This document shows positions 44,013-53,206 of a stretch of 64,000 bases of DNA, in pieces. The stretch's first letter is position 1, and each line of letters starts with the position of its first letter. The stretch is taken from contig JAJECN010000040.1 of assembly GCA_022821965.1 (NCBI GenBank), positions 1 to 64,000 of the forward strand, written 5' to 3'. Made by a program: the position numbers and the translations under genes. The DNA is from Candidatus Poribacteria bacterium. Its GTDB lineage: Bacteria; Poribacteria; WGA-4E; WGA-3G. The notes under the pieces were generated by a model. The model saw only the letters and a list, made by a program, of their open reading frames with translations, had not been told where the DNA came from and did not search any database.

Positions 44013-44846
44013 TTAGCCTTCTTGTTCCCCAACTGTGAACTCAAACAAGCCGTGTCGATACACAACCACGACCTTCTCTCCAATCCGCATATAGAGAACA
44101 TATTCGTCAAAATGTTGGAGCCAGCCATCTAAGACGTATCCTGCCCGCGTGACAATGTTGACGTTAGATTTGTTTTCTCGCGCCTGCTTAAGAAGGTCGT
44201 CATCAACATGGAACCGTTCGTCTTGGTTCTCAATCGGCTGAAGGTTTTGCGCTTTCAATGGTTTTCTTACTTTCACGTATGGTTTCAGGTCTGGCATCTT
44301 CTCTTTCGGAAACGCAAACAAGACGTGAAGTTTCGCCATTTTAACCTCTTCACCGTTGACATCAGTCCCCCATAGGGTATAAGGTTTCGCTTTAATTTCG
44401 GAGAGATCCTTTATACCTGTATACGTAATAAAGCGGACGGGTTGTGCGAAATATTGGCTTAGGAGCCTATCAGCATCCCAATTACTGCCCTTTTTCTTGG
44501 ATTGTTGAGACTTTTTTTCCTGCTTCTCGCTCGGTTCCGGTTGAGGTGTCGGTGAGATGATGGACGTAGATTCAGACGGCGATTGTAGCAATGACTCAAT
44601 TTGCTTAATTGTCTCAGGTGGGGCATTAATAATCCGGCTAAGAATATCTGAGGATGTACTCACCTGCAATTGAGAAACATCAAAACTCTGAATCTTACCC
44701 TCAGCAAAAACAGTGATTCGGTTTTCAGGGCTCCCAGGTAATACTTCAACAACTGCCCCACGAGTAGAGGGATTTGATTTCAAGAAAACAATTTGCCCCG
44801 GAGCAAACTCCGGTGAAGGATTTGAGTTCATATTCATATCTTCCAT
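44013..44846 (-). CDS. SH3-like plus Sm/Hfq-like domain protein
   Basis: A 277-aa protein. Residues about 14-60 (FAPGQIVFLKSNPSTRGAVV..) look like the SH3-type N-terminal domain of RapA/SNF2-like helicases. After a Ser/Pro/Lys-rich linker, the C-terminus (VNIVTRAGYVLDGWLQHFDE, then VVVVYRHGLFEF) has the Sm1/Sm2 pattern of Hfq/LSm proteins: strand, G, long strand, FDxY, and a final VYRHG like Hfq YKHAI. So it may bind RNA. It lies between the type ISP remnant and the polysaccharide exporter gene and ends 18 bases before the remnant frame. Function unknown. Confidence 0.6.
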   Translation of the reverse strand: MEDMNMNSNPSPEFAPGQIVFLKSNPSTRGAVVEVLPGSPENRITVFAEGKIQSFDVSQLQVSTSSDILSRIINAPPETIKQIESLLQSPSESTSIISPTPQPEPSEKQEKKSQQSKKKGSNWDADRLLSQYFAQPVRFITYTGIKDLSEIKAKPYTLWGTDVNGEEVKMAKLHVLFAFPKEKMPDLKPYVKVRKPLKAQNLQPIENQDERFHVDDDLLKQARENKSNVNIVTRAGYVLDGWLQHFDEYVLYMRIGEKVVVVYRHGLFEFTVGEQEG

Positions 44847-44858
44847 TTCTTACAAAAT

Positions 44859-46025
44859 TTACTTCGTTAGTTGGATTATAATACCCACGCCGCTGATGAC
44901 GATGTAGGCAAGTGTGCTGACAAGACCCCAATTTACCTGAAACTTCTTTTTCACCTCTAAGATGTCACCCGGATAGAGTAAAACCTGTTGTGTTGTGCCA
45001 TCCGCAGGACCGGGCGTAAAAGGTACCTCCACAGTCGTACCGTCACGTCGGTGGATGAGCACCTCCTCACGGTTCGCCGATGCTTCAAATCCACCACTGA
45101 GCGCGACCGCTTGGGAGAGATTCAAGGGACCGCGAACGCGTTGTGTCCCCGGCATGCGAACATAACCGGTCACGTAGATAGGTTCAACCTTAAATACATT
45201 CGGAACAAACAACACGTCTCCATCCGATAGGTAGGCAGAAGGATTGCCGTTTAGAGACGATTTCCAGAACTGTTCGGAGAGATTGAATTCGGAGAGTTTA
45301 CCGTTCCTTTCAACTTTTACCACGGCGGTGAGATCAGCTTCCGGCGTGACACCACCAGCGCGCGCGAGTGCCTGCGCAATACCGAGTTGCCCACGAATAA
45401 AAAGCTTTCCGGGGGTCTGCACTTGTCCTTGCACCTCAACGACCCTTAGCGGCATGACGAACACCAAATCGTTGATGTTGACTCGGATGTCGCTGTAAGG
45501 ACGGTTTATTGAGAGATCATAACTCTCAACTTTTTGCGCTGTGTCGCTCCGAATTAATTGCACCTCTTGGCGATCAGCATTCTCTGCCATATCGCCAGCG
45601 AGTGCGATAGCACGGTATAAACCGATGTCCGTCTCCGGTGAAATAGGATAACGTCCCGGAGCCTTCACCGCACCACCGACGAAAACACCTTTCTCTTGCA
45701 ACACCGGCGACACCAGAACGACGGGGTTCCTGACGAGCCCCGCACTGAGATACTCGCGAATCTGATGATTGACCGCCGCGACTGTCTGTCCAGCAACGTC
45801 AAAATCGCCGCTAAAGTAACTAATTCTACCATCTCCACGGACTTGCACGGAATGTGTAAATTCCGGCTGTCCGATCACCGCAATCAGGAGCGTGTCCCCT
45901 TTTTTGATACGGTAAACATCACCGAAAATCGTTGGCGTTGCGATGAAAAGCAGCAAAATAATCAGAACTTGCAAGCTTCGCAATGTAAAACGGGAGCCTT
46001 GCAAGCTTCGCAAAAAGTAGATCAT
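44859..46025 (-). CDS. polysaccharide export protein (Wza/SLBB type)
   Basis: A 388-aa protein. Signal/anchor (LQVLIILLLFIATPTIFG). Then the Poly_export domain (DVYRIKKGDTLLIAVIGQPEF), SLBB repeats (VFVGGAVKAPGRYPI, VVEVQGQVQTPGKLFI, PIYVTGYVRMPGTQRV) and a C-terminal membrane helix (GLVSTLAYIVISGVGIII), as in Wza-type exporters. ATG 46025 is the likely start; the longer frame is not needed. The N-terminal region is doubled at DNA level: CTTGCAAGCTTCGCAA at 45968-45983 and 45998-46013 gives LRSLQ twice. Confidence 0.85.
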   Translation of the reverse strand: MIYFLRSLQGSRFTLRSLQVLIILLLFIATPTIFGDVYRIKKGDTLLIAVIGQPEFTHSVQVRGDGRISYFSGDFDVAGQTVAAVNHQIREYLSAGLVRNPVVLVSPVLQEKGVFVGGAVKAPGRYPISPETDIGLYRAIALAGDMAENADRQEVQLIRSDTAQKVESYDLSINRPYSDIRVNINDLVFVMPLRVVEVQGQVQTPGKLFIRGQLGIAQALARAGGVTPEADLTAVVKVERNGKLSEFNLSEQFWKSSLNGNPSAYLSDGDVLFVPNVFKVEPIYVTGYVRMPGTQRVRGPLNLSQAVALSGGFEASANREEVLIHRRDGTTVEVPFTPGPADGTTQQVLLYPGDILEVKKKFQVNWGLVSTLAYIVISGVGIIIQLTK

Positions 46026-46115
46026 AGCATTTTTGGAGAAGACGTGGCTCGATGACACTACAGACACCATCGCATCGGTATCTTCTCACATAACCCTTTC
46101 GACGTGTTGTCAACG

Positions 46116-46337
46116 TCAGGTATTGTCGTCTTCAAAAAGTGGGAGTTGCATATCGTTTTCAAAGAAGCGGATTTGTTCAAATTGTCTGTGCGTACCAACC
46201 TTTTTACTCGGTTTCCGCCGCCAATGCTCTTTGACATAACTACCGTTGCGTCTACGGTGCGCTCTCACATGGATTTTTCCAGCCACGCGGACGTGAGATT
46301 TCGCTTCCTTAATGAGATAGATCTGCTTGGCTTTCAT
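46116..46337 (-). CDS. small basic protein with doubled H.RR motif
   Basis: A 73-aa Arg/Lys/His-rich protein. KIHVRAHRRRNGSYVKEHWR contains the V..H.RR.G..V..H.RR pattern that recurs in many small proteins of unknown role, sometimes phage-linked. The opposite-strand frame of similar length lacks any such pattern. The ribosome site is weak. It follows the DUF2007 gene by 19 bases. Confidence 0.45.
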   Translation of the reverse strand: MKAKQIYLIKEAKSHVRVAGKIHVRAHRRRNGSYVKEHWRRKPSKKVGTHRQFEQIRFFENDMQLPLFEDDNT

Positions 46338-46356
46338 GACGATCTGCTCGCGTGTG

Positions 46357-46704
46357 TTATTCGTCCTTTAGCGAATCAAAATAGGCTTTGAGAGATTCTC
46401 GCGCCTGCGGAAGTAGATTAGCCGGTACAAGGACATCACCCCACTCGGACTGACTCGCGTTACCTTTCACCGCGCCATAATTCGGTACATCGTGGCAGCG
46501 TAAATACACAGGGATACCGTCCTCCTGTAAGACGCTTTGAAGGATATTGCCCGCCAATTCATTCGGCACGGATTCGACAGGGGCCCAGTCTCCATATTCC
46601 ATAAATTCGGTTTCGGGCAACTGAGCCACGAGGTCTACTTGACAATCCGGGCATGTTGAGACTTCCGGCTTATATTCAGCATTGCATTGTGGACAGAACG
46701 GCAT
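46357..46704 (-). CDS. zinc-ribbon plus DUF2007 protein
   Basis: A 115-aa protein. N-terminal zinc ribbon FCPQCNAEYKPEVSTCPDCQ (two CxxC), then a DUF2007-like module (AGNILQSVLQEDGIPVYLRC; DVLVPANLLPQARESLKAY). DUF2007 proteins are described as putative signal-transducing proteins. AAGGAGGAG precedes ATG 46704; the frame upstream of it is discarded. Confidence 0.75.
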   Translation of the reverse strand: MPFCPQCNAEYKPEVSTCPDCQVDLVAQLPETEFMEYGDWAPVESVPNELAGNILQSVLQEDGIPVYLRCHDVPNYGAVKGNASQSEWGDVLVPANLLPQARESLKAYFDSLKDE

Positions 46705-47127
46705 CGTTTCTCCTCCTTGTGAACGGACAAGGATAGAAATCTTGTCGGTAAAAGAGCATAGCGTTTTGTATCGTTTGGTGCCTTGCCACGGTGCTGTTTT
46801 TTTGCAGAGGGTTGGGAACGGGATACACGACGACATTTAACTTATTCTTTGCATAATAACATAAGCGTAAGGAATTTGTCAAATATTAATTCCAGAACCG
46901 TTCCAGTTTTAAGAAACTATCGGGTTTCTCGTTTTTTCACGATCCGGTGCGGTTAGGAGGGAAATTGAAGAACACCGCAGCAAAAACACCTCACCTACCG
47001 GGCCTGGGGAAAATCGGGATTACCGATTTAAATTTAAATAATTAAACTTTATGAAACCGCGCCTATCAAGGGGTATGAAAAAAAATAGGGCGGGTTTGAA
47101 ACCCGCCCTACGATTCGCTAAAATCTG
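46705..47127. other. 423-base intergenic region
   Basis: It lies between two minus-strand genes. It holds a copy of CACCTACCGGGCCTGGGG (46992-47009), whose reverse complement lies in the inserted element at 39451-39468, an A+T-rich stretch, and the terminator at 47078-47110. No gene was recognised. Confidence 0.5.
47078..47110 (-). terminator. strong intrinsic terminator after the propeller-protein gene
   Basis: Stem TAGGGCGGGTTT / AAACCCGCCCTA (47086-47097, 47099-47110). On the minus strand it is followed by eight T (complement of A run 47078-47085). The hairpin belongs to the same G+C-rich palindrome family found in other gaps. Confidence 0.85.
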
Positions 47128-49269
47128 TTAGAAACTTCCACGGCTCACTGCCATATTCTGCGCTCTGTCCGTTACCTGAATGGTAATCGTGTGCGCACCT
47201 TCAGGGAGTTCACCGGTTTCCAATAAAAGCTGCTCCTGTTTGGAATCAAAGATACCATCTTCAGGGAAAATCGCCTTCCAGTATTGATCGCTGTCAATCT
47301 TATAGACGGCTTTCTGGATGGGTGTCGTCATGTCCGTAACGTCACAGGCAATTTTGTAGGTGCCATCGCCGTTCGCAGTGACTTGGATTTCGCCGATAGA
47401 AGGTTGTGTGTTATCCACCTCAAGCGGTTTACTCACCTTTTCAGCGGATTTCGCCCATCCAACAGGATTGCTCAGTTTATCTGATGCCACGACTTTTAAG
47501 GTGTAGCGTCCATCCGGGACAATGGTGATATCCCATTCATAATTTGCACTGGACAATTCCTTTTTGAGAAGACGCCAGTTGTCCTCATCAATAGCCTTGT
47601 AGTAGAGCGTATATTGGAGTGTATCGGCATTTGCGTCCTCAACCTTCCAACTCACTTTCCACTTTTTAGAAGGCACGTCGGCTCCACCGCTTGATCCGCC
47701 ACTATCTCCACCGCGTCTGCTTGGAGGAGGTAAGTTCCCGCCAGAAGACCGTCGCCCTGTTTCCTGGTTCCCACTGCCAGTGCCATCATTTACCTCAATA
47801 CTGGTAAATCGTGGTTCAACATTCGTCTGCACAGAAGCAAGGGTGACCTTCTTCAAGATAGGTGTTTGTGCGGTGTCACTGGTGGTGAATTTGGCGCGCC
47901 ATTGGATGTACTGAGCCTCCGCGTTTGGAATCTGGGAGCCGTCTGCTGTCGTGAGTTCATCGGACCATTCATTCCATGTATCATCCGGTTTTTTGGTGTT
48001 ACCGGTGCGGGTCGAAAAGGCAACTGCGGTTCCTTCTGCCATCTCACCTTCCCAAGAGAGTTTTCCCCAACGGGACAGAGTTTCGGCATCGTGAACTTTT
48101 GATTCGAGGGTTCCCTCTTTGACGTAAGTTGCCGTGAGGTCAAAGATTTTACCCGGGTTACCAGTCGCGAGGAGTGTGCGGGTATTCCCATCCACTTCCT
48201 TCTGATGTATCGCCACCACTTGGTTCGCTGAGCATTTACCGACTTCAACAGAATCTCCACTCATCGGGTTGACGCGATAAAGTTTCCCTTCATCTCCAGT
48301 GCCCACCAAGATTTGCGAGTCACTTTCAAGGACGATAGCCAAGATAAGAGGCTCTGGCGAATTCCAAACTGAAACGGCAGTTCCGTCCGGACGAATTTTG
48401 TAGATGTTGGATTTGTTTTCCTGGGGTGCCCTGCCACCCGGTGGTGGCGGTCCACTGGGTGTCGGGGGTCCGCTTGAATCACGCCGCCCCCTTGAGGGTT
48501 CAGCAGGTTGAGATGTAACAACTGCCGCGTAGAGGTTACCTTGGGTATCCATTTCAAGGGCGCGAACTTCTTTCTCTTTGGCTTGATAGATGACCTTTGC
48601 GGTACCGTCGGCCATAATATGGTAGATAATACCGTTGTCGCTACTGCCAGCATAAAAACCGTTTTCATGTAGGAGGAGGGTCATTATATTCTTTTCTTCG
48701 GCATCAAATAGCACACTCGACTCCCCATCGGGTGTAATTTTGTAAATCTTGCCATCGGTGCCCGTCGCTGCGTAGAGATTGCCGTCAGTATCAAACTGCA
48801 ACGCCCATACATATTTGTCGCCCTCATTCAGAAGTGTTGTAGGCGGCGTTGTAGCGTCAGTGATTTTGTAAATTAACCCATCGGGTCCGGTACCAGCGTA
48901 GAGTGCCCCGTCGGGTCCAACAGCGAGACTGTAAATGGTAACTTCGGGCGAATTGTAATAAAGCTCAGCATCGTCACCATCAGCAGCAATTTTATAGATT
49001 TTCCCTTCATTTCCAGTACCAGCGTAGAGGTTGCCTGCTGAATCTTCCACAAGTGCCCAGACCTGAGTTTCCTTGAGTTTGGTGAAAGCATCAATTTTTG
49101 GAGACAACATAACATCTCCGGTACTCGTAAATGACAGGCCTTTGGGTTTACCAGCCTCAAAATCCGCATGGTTTTGCTGTTCCCATAAAGAGGTTTTGAC
49201 TGCGGATGCAACATTTGCGTAAATAAAGACGGTTAAAATAAGACTCCAAAAGGAGATGACACGGCGCAT
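47128..49269 (-). CDS. exported beta-propeller protein with Ig-like C-terminus
   Basis: A 713-aa protein. Signal peptide (FWSLILTVFIYANVASA). An N-terminal propeller of repeats NLYAGTGNEGKIYKI, ALYAGTGPDGLIYKI, NLYAATGTDGKIYKI and KLYRV.. follows; a Pro/Gly/Arg low-complexity insert sits at about 262-290. An Ig/FN3-like C-terminus comes after a second Gly-rich linker (SGGNLPPPSRRGGDSGGSSGG, in part). Probably binds a partner at the cell surface. The upstream gene on the same strand is the second S55 protein, 168 bases away; no link is proven. AGGAGGG precedes the ATG. Confidence 0.75.
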   Translation of the reverse strand: MRRVISFWSLILTVFIYANVASAVKTSLWEQQNHADFEAGKPKGLSFTSTGDVMLSPKIDAFTKLKETQVWALVEDSAGNLYAGTGNEGKIYKIAADGDDAELYYNSPEVTIYSLAVGPDGALYAGTGPDGLIYKITDATTPPTTLLNEGDKYVWALQFDTDGNLYAATGTDGKIYKITPDGESSVLFDAEEKNIMTLLLHENGFYAGSSDNGIIYHIMADGTAKVIYQAKEKEVRALEMDTQGNLYAAVVTSQPAEPSRGRRDSSGPPTPSGPPPPGGRAPQENKSNIYKIRPDGTAVSVWNSPEPLILAIVLESDSQILVGTGDEGKLYRVNPMSGDSVEVGKCSANQVVAIHQKEVDGNTRTLLATGNPGKIFDLTATYVKEGTLESKVHDAETLSRWGKLSWEGEMAEGTAVAFSTRTGNTKKPDDTWNEWSDELTTADGSQIPNAEAQYIQWRAKFTTSDTAQTPILKKVTLASVQTNVEPRFTSIEVNDGTGSGNQETGRRSSGGNLPPPSRRGGDSGGSSGGADVPSKKWKVSWKVEDANADTLQYTLYYKAIDEDNWRLLKKELSSANYEWDITIVPDGRYTLKVVASDKLSNPVGWAKSAEKVSKPLEVDNTQPSIGEIQVTANGDGTYKIACDVTDMTTPIQKAVYKIDSDQYWKAIFPEDGIFDSKQEQLLLETGELPEGAHTITIQVTDRAQNMAVSRGSF

Positions 49270-49437
49270 TGAAAATACCCTCCTGTAGGGTTATTTAGGC
49301 GAGGCTTGTCAGTCAATGTTTGCAAGCCACCAAATTTAAGTTTTTATATTAGGATTAAGCGTCCAACCGCATTGTTGAATGAGGTATTTGTGCCTCCGGG
49401 TGCTATAGCGCGAGATTTCTCTATTCCGTTTTCGGCA

Positions 49438-51315
49438 CTATTCTGCGTTCCTATCCACGACGAACCGAATGATGCCACTTCCAGAAACGACATAGTCTGT
49501 CGATGTCTTGTCAACATGTAAGGTTGTGCCTGTTGTATATCCACTATTGCCGATCTGCTTCGCAGTGTTCATAACAGACATGACTGAAGGCGGTAGATGC
49601 GCGAATTCTTTACCCTGAACGGTAAGCCCCGGTTCAGGCACAAAGAGTTCCATAATAATATTCGTGTTATTTTCGCCGCGTTGCAGCAACTCAACTAACT
49701 GGTTGATGTTCCTGTGGCGAAAATTCAGCGGTGCTCGGTTATGCTGCCAAATTTCGTGAAAGCTTGCATTGGTGGCTAAGAGCGTAACAAGTCCATCTGG
49801 CACATCCTTAGGAATCGTAATCGTCGCTGTTTGCACGATAGGCACCTCAAGATAGGGCTGCAGCGTTATTTCCACCTCAACAGTGTCTCCAGGACGATAG
49901 CGGAGTTTATCCACTTGGAGGCTCTGGACCCTCGCTGTCCGCCGCTTATCCTCTACTTTCACATCAAAGGAGACATCCTCGACCTGCACCTTTGTGTAGG
50001 GGTTGTTGAGTAACTGTGATATCGGTGTCACAACTGTCTGTCTGGCAGCAAGCCCCGGTGAAAAACTGGAAGAATAGATATTCTTGTAAACCAACTCACG
50101 CGTTTTGAGGTCGGGGTGCTCCTTCAAGGTGATAGTCGCTTCCACGTTCATTGTATAGTCACCGAAATAGAATTCAAGCGAATCCAAAAGGAACCATACC
50201 CCTATACCAATGCCAGACGGGGACAGACCCTTGTGGCGCATCACTTCATAATATTTTTTATGCTGTTTCCCATCGCTCGTTTGGAGATTGACATTGACAG
50301 GAATATAACTGGGGTGCTTCCCGATAATAGCAGCGATTGAAGTCTCTCTGTCTTGCACCAAGGTCCCGATAGGCTGTGTCGCTGCTGCGTATTTGAAGGA
50401 ACGGGAACGGCTCGGCATGATAAAATGGACATAACCTCCAGAAAGAGGGAGGTTGACATTACCTTCTTGCCCATCGCCATGCCCCCAAGCGAGCAGCTCA
50501 TTCCCATCTACATAAGTGATAGTGCCGTAGCCAAAGAAGGGGACATCACCGCGAATTAACTCCATTCCGATTATTTGCCCTTCCTCAACCGGTGATTCCT
50601 TAACGCGACCGCCACCACCTGCAGCTTGAACAGGGGTATAATTGAATTTGTCAAAAATTGGTTTGACAAATCGCATGAGTTCTGGATTTAGTGGTGGAAG
50701 TGCAAGAGGCTTTAACAACTCTGCAGGTCGTGTTCGGGAAGGGGTGCTGGAAATGCCTTCAAACCGTGCTTCATCAAAACTGCGAGGTGTTTGGGCAATT
50801 TTACCGTCGCGAAGCAGAGACGGTCCCATATCCAGTCCATATCCTTGTACCGCAGCAGAATCGAGATTAAAGAGTTGCGAGCCTTCATAACTGAGATTGG
50901 GTTCCATACCCCACTTTGCTACATTAACCATCAATTCAATCGGTGTGACACCAAAAAGATTGGCATGCTCCCGCTGATTGAAATGCCCGAGTGAGAGGGC
51001 ACCTATAAGCCGCCCATTAAGATACATCGGGCTACCGCTCATGCCACCTGCGACACCGGTGCGTTTAAAGTTGTCGCTGAGGCCTTTACACCATATCACG
51101 TGCCAATCCGGGAAATAGTTGTGTTCAATACTTACAACTTCAAAATCAAATTCTTCCACCGTTGTTCCGGAAAATACCGTGTAGCCTTTCCCTTTCATAC
51201 CCGGTTCCACCTCAGACAACGGCATAAACTTTGCAGCATCCCACTGAATCTGCGCATCACTATGATAGGCAGCGAAGCAGAACACAACAAGTGCACAAAG
51301 CAAAGCTTTTTTCAC
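49438..51315 (-). CDS. SpoIVB/S55-type peptidase-domain protein
   Basis: A 625-aa protein. GTG 51315 follows AGGAG by 8 bases and starts KKALLCALVVFCF, a signal peptide; the longer frame is discarded. LSEVEPGMKGKGYTVFSGT opens the mature part. The nucleophile motif GVAGGMSGSPMYLNGRLIGA (Ser93) precedes YGTITYVDGNELLAWGHGDG (His279), so the SpoIVB order is reversed. The C-terminus is beta-rich. The protease activity is inferred only from the motif. Paralogue at 151-2316. Confidence 0.8.
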   Translation of the reverse strand: MKKALLCALVVFCFAAYHSDAQIQWDAAKFMPLSEVEPGMKGKGYTVFSGTTVEEFDFEVVSIEHNYFPDWHVIWCKGLSDNFKRTGVAGGMSGSPMYLNGRLIGALSLGHFNQREHANLFGVTPIELMVNVAKWGMEPNLSYEGSQLFNLDSAAVQGYGLDMGPSLLRDGKIAQTPRSFDEARFEGISSTPSRTRPAELLKPLALPPLNPELMRFVKPIFDKFNYTPVQAAGGGGRVKESPVEEGQIIGMELIRGDVPFFGYGTITYVDGNELLAWGHGDGQEGNVNLPLSGGYVHFIMPSRSRSFKYAAATQPIGTLVQDRETSIAAIIGKHPSYIPVNVNLQTSDGKQHKKYYEVMRHKGLSPSGIGIGVWFLLDSLEFYFGDYTMNVEATITLKEHPDLKTRELVYKNIYSSSFSPGLAARQTVVTPISQLLNNPYTKVQVEDVSFDVKVEDKRRTARVQSLQVDKLRYRPGDTVEVEITLQPYLEVPIVQTATITIPKDVPDGLVTLLATNASFHEIWQHNRAPLNFRHRNINQLVELLQRGENNTNIIMELFVPEPGLTVQGKEFAHLPPSVMSVMNTAKQIGNSGYTTGTTLHVDKTSTDYVVSGSGIIRFVVDRNAE

Positions 51316-51660
51316 AACGCTTACTCCTCTCTGAACTATTATTGGAAATCTGTTTACATTCACGACAATAATCTTACTCAATCACTATTTTTTTAGCGTA
51401 AACCGTCTCGTTCATCCTCGCGGAACTCTGTTTTGGAAACCCAAGTTTCCGTCTGATAAAAACAAATAAAGTGGCTAAACTTCTTATGATACTTACCGAG
51501 AGAACGAAAATGGCTCCGTGTAATTTATAGTGCTACAATACATTCAAGATATGACAATATAGTATAGCAGAACAATAGGTTTGATGTCAACTTTTCACCT
51601 TGATTTTTTTTCCAATCGGTGCTATCCTTAAAAAAACACGCCAGGAGCAGCACTTATAGC
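51316..51660. other. 345-base divergent intergenic region
   Basis: It separates the S55 gene from glpK. A GGAAAC / GTTTCC hairpin lies at about 51435-51451. Two weak plus-strand promoter candidates: TACAAT (51534-51539) with TGGCTC 17 bases before, and TTGATT (51600-51605), 17 bases, TATCCT (51623-51628). No gene was recognised. Confidence 0.4.
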
Positions 51661-53205
51661 ATGTCGAATACCGCTTGTATCCTTTCAATCGATCAGGGCA
51701 CAACAGGCACTACTGCCCTCCTCGTTGATGTACAGGGCAACATTATCGCACAAGGGTACCAAGAATTCACACAATATTATCCCCAGCCCGGTTGGGTAGA
51801 ACACGACCCAGACGAAATCTGGAACGCCACTTTACAAGCAATAGACGCACTTTTTGCAGAAGAAAACGCACTGAATATTGTTGCTATCGGAATTACAAAT
51901 CAACGTGAAACCACCCTCGTTTGGGATCGACACACTGGAAAACCGATCCATCCTGCAATTGTGTGGCAGTGTCGCCGCACCGCAGACAGATGCGCTCTCC
52001 TTGAAAAAGAGGGGGCTGCCGAAGAGATAACAGCGAAAACGGGACTCGTAATTGATGCCTACTTTTCCGGAACAAAGATCGCATGGATTCTCGACCACGT
52101 TAGCGGTGCCCGAGAACGTGCAGAACGCGGGGAACTCGCATTCGGTACTATAGACACATGGCTCCTTTGGAAACTAACAGATGGCGCAGTCCATAAAACC
52201 GACTACACAAACGCATCGCGTACGCTGCTCTTTAATATCAATACCCTTTCATGGGACGAAACTCTCTTAGAAATTTTGAACGTCCCGAAAGCGATTTTAC
52301 CCGAAGTCTGTCCCTCTGCGAGCAACTTCGGTACAGCAAATTTCTACCGCAATTTTTGGCTCGAAACCTTCGGTAAAAATATATCCTTAGATGGTATTCC
52401 AATCGCTGGCATTGCAGGGGATCAACAAGCAGCACTCTTCGGTCAATTGTGCACCGAACCCGGCATGGCGAAAAATACCTACGGCACTGGATGTTTCCTT
52501 ATGCTCAACACAGGGGCCGAAAAAATAACGACAAAGACCGGGTTACTGACGACACTCGCTTGCAGCTTAGATGAGAATCCTGTCTACGCGTTGGAGGGGA
52601 GCGTATTCGTTGCCGGTGCTGCTGTCCAATGGCTCCGAGATGGCATTCAGATTATTGAGACTGCGGCGGAAACAGAAGAAATTGCCGCCAATACACCAGA
52701 TTCAGGCGGTATCTTTGTTGTACCTGCCTTCACTGGACTCGGAGCGCCGCATTGGGACGCTGAGGCGCGCGGTGCCATTCTCGGTTTAACGCGAGGAAGC
52801 ACCCGTGAACAGATCGTCCGCGCGACTTTAGAGTCAATTGCGTATCAATCCGCGGATGTTGTCAGTGCGATGTTAACCGACGCAGAGATGACACTCGACA
52901 GATTACGTGTTGACGGTGGGGCAGCCGCAAACAACTTTCTCATGCAGTTCCAAGCGGACATCCTGGGAATAAACGTAGAACGTCCAGCACAGATAGAATC
53001 AACAGGTCTCGGTGCTGCATACCTCGCCGGTATCACAACCGGTATGTGGAACAACGTTGAAGAATTAGAAGCGAATCGATCCGCACAAGCAGCACTTGAT
53101 GGTGATCCTCTTAAAAGTCATGTATTTTCACCACAAATAGACGCAAAGCAACGTAACGAAAAACTCGCGCAGTGGAAAAAGGCAGTGCAACGGGTTATGA
53201 GTTAA
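51661..53205 (+). CDS. glpK: glycerol kinase
   Basis: A 514-aa FGGY kinase. Signature motifs: SIDQGTTGTTALLVD near the N-terminus, NQRETTLVWDRHTGKPI, GDQQAALFGQLC, NTYGTGCFLMLNTG, and PAFTGLGAPHWDAEARGAI. All are GlpK-specific. It phosphorylates glycerol to sn-glycerol-3-phosphate. ATG 51661 (CAGGAG upstream) is preferred over 51619. Neither glpF nor glpD is next to it; the kinase/regulator pair starts one base after its stop, so the three genes share a transcript. Confidence 0.93.
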   Translation: MSNTACILSIDQGTTGTTALLVDVQGNIIAQGYQEFTQYYPQPGWVEHDPDEIWNATLQAIDALFAEENALNIVAIGITNQRETTLVWDRHTGKPIHPAIVWQCRRTADRCALLEKEGAAEEITAKTGLVIDAYFSGTKIAWILDHVSGARERAERGELAFGTIDTWLLWKLTDGAVHKTDYTNASRTLLFNINTLSWDETLLEILNVPKAILPEVCPSASNFGTANFYRNFWLETFGKNISLDGIPIAGIAGDQQAALFGQLCTEPGMAKNTYGTGCFLMLNTGAEKITTKTGLLTTLACSLDENPVYALEGSVFVAGAAVQWLRDGIQIIETAAETEEIAANTPDSGGIFVVPAFTGLGAPHWDAEARGAILGLTRGSTREQIVRATLESIAYQSADVVSAMLTDAEMTLDRLRVDGGAAANNFLMQFQADILGINVERPAQIESTGLGAAYLAGITTGMWNNVEELEANRSAQAALDGDPLKSHVFSPQIDAKQRNEKLAQWKKAVQRVMS

Positions 53206-53206
53206 A

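Noticed and set aside
42222-46025. A new multi-gene defence system at 42-46 kb
   Set aside because: The region combines a toxin-antitoxin pair, a broken type ISP gene, a membrane protein and an SH3/Sm-like protein, but spacing and missing enzyme parts fit a decayed island better than a working system.
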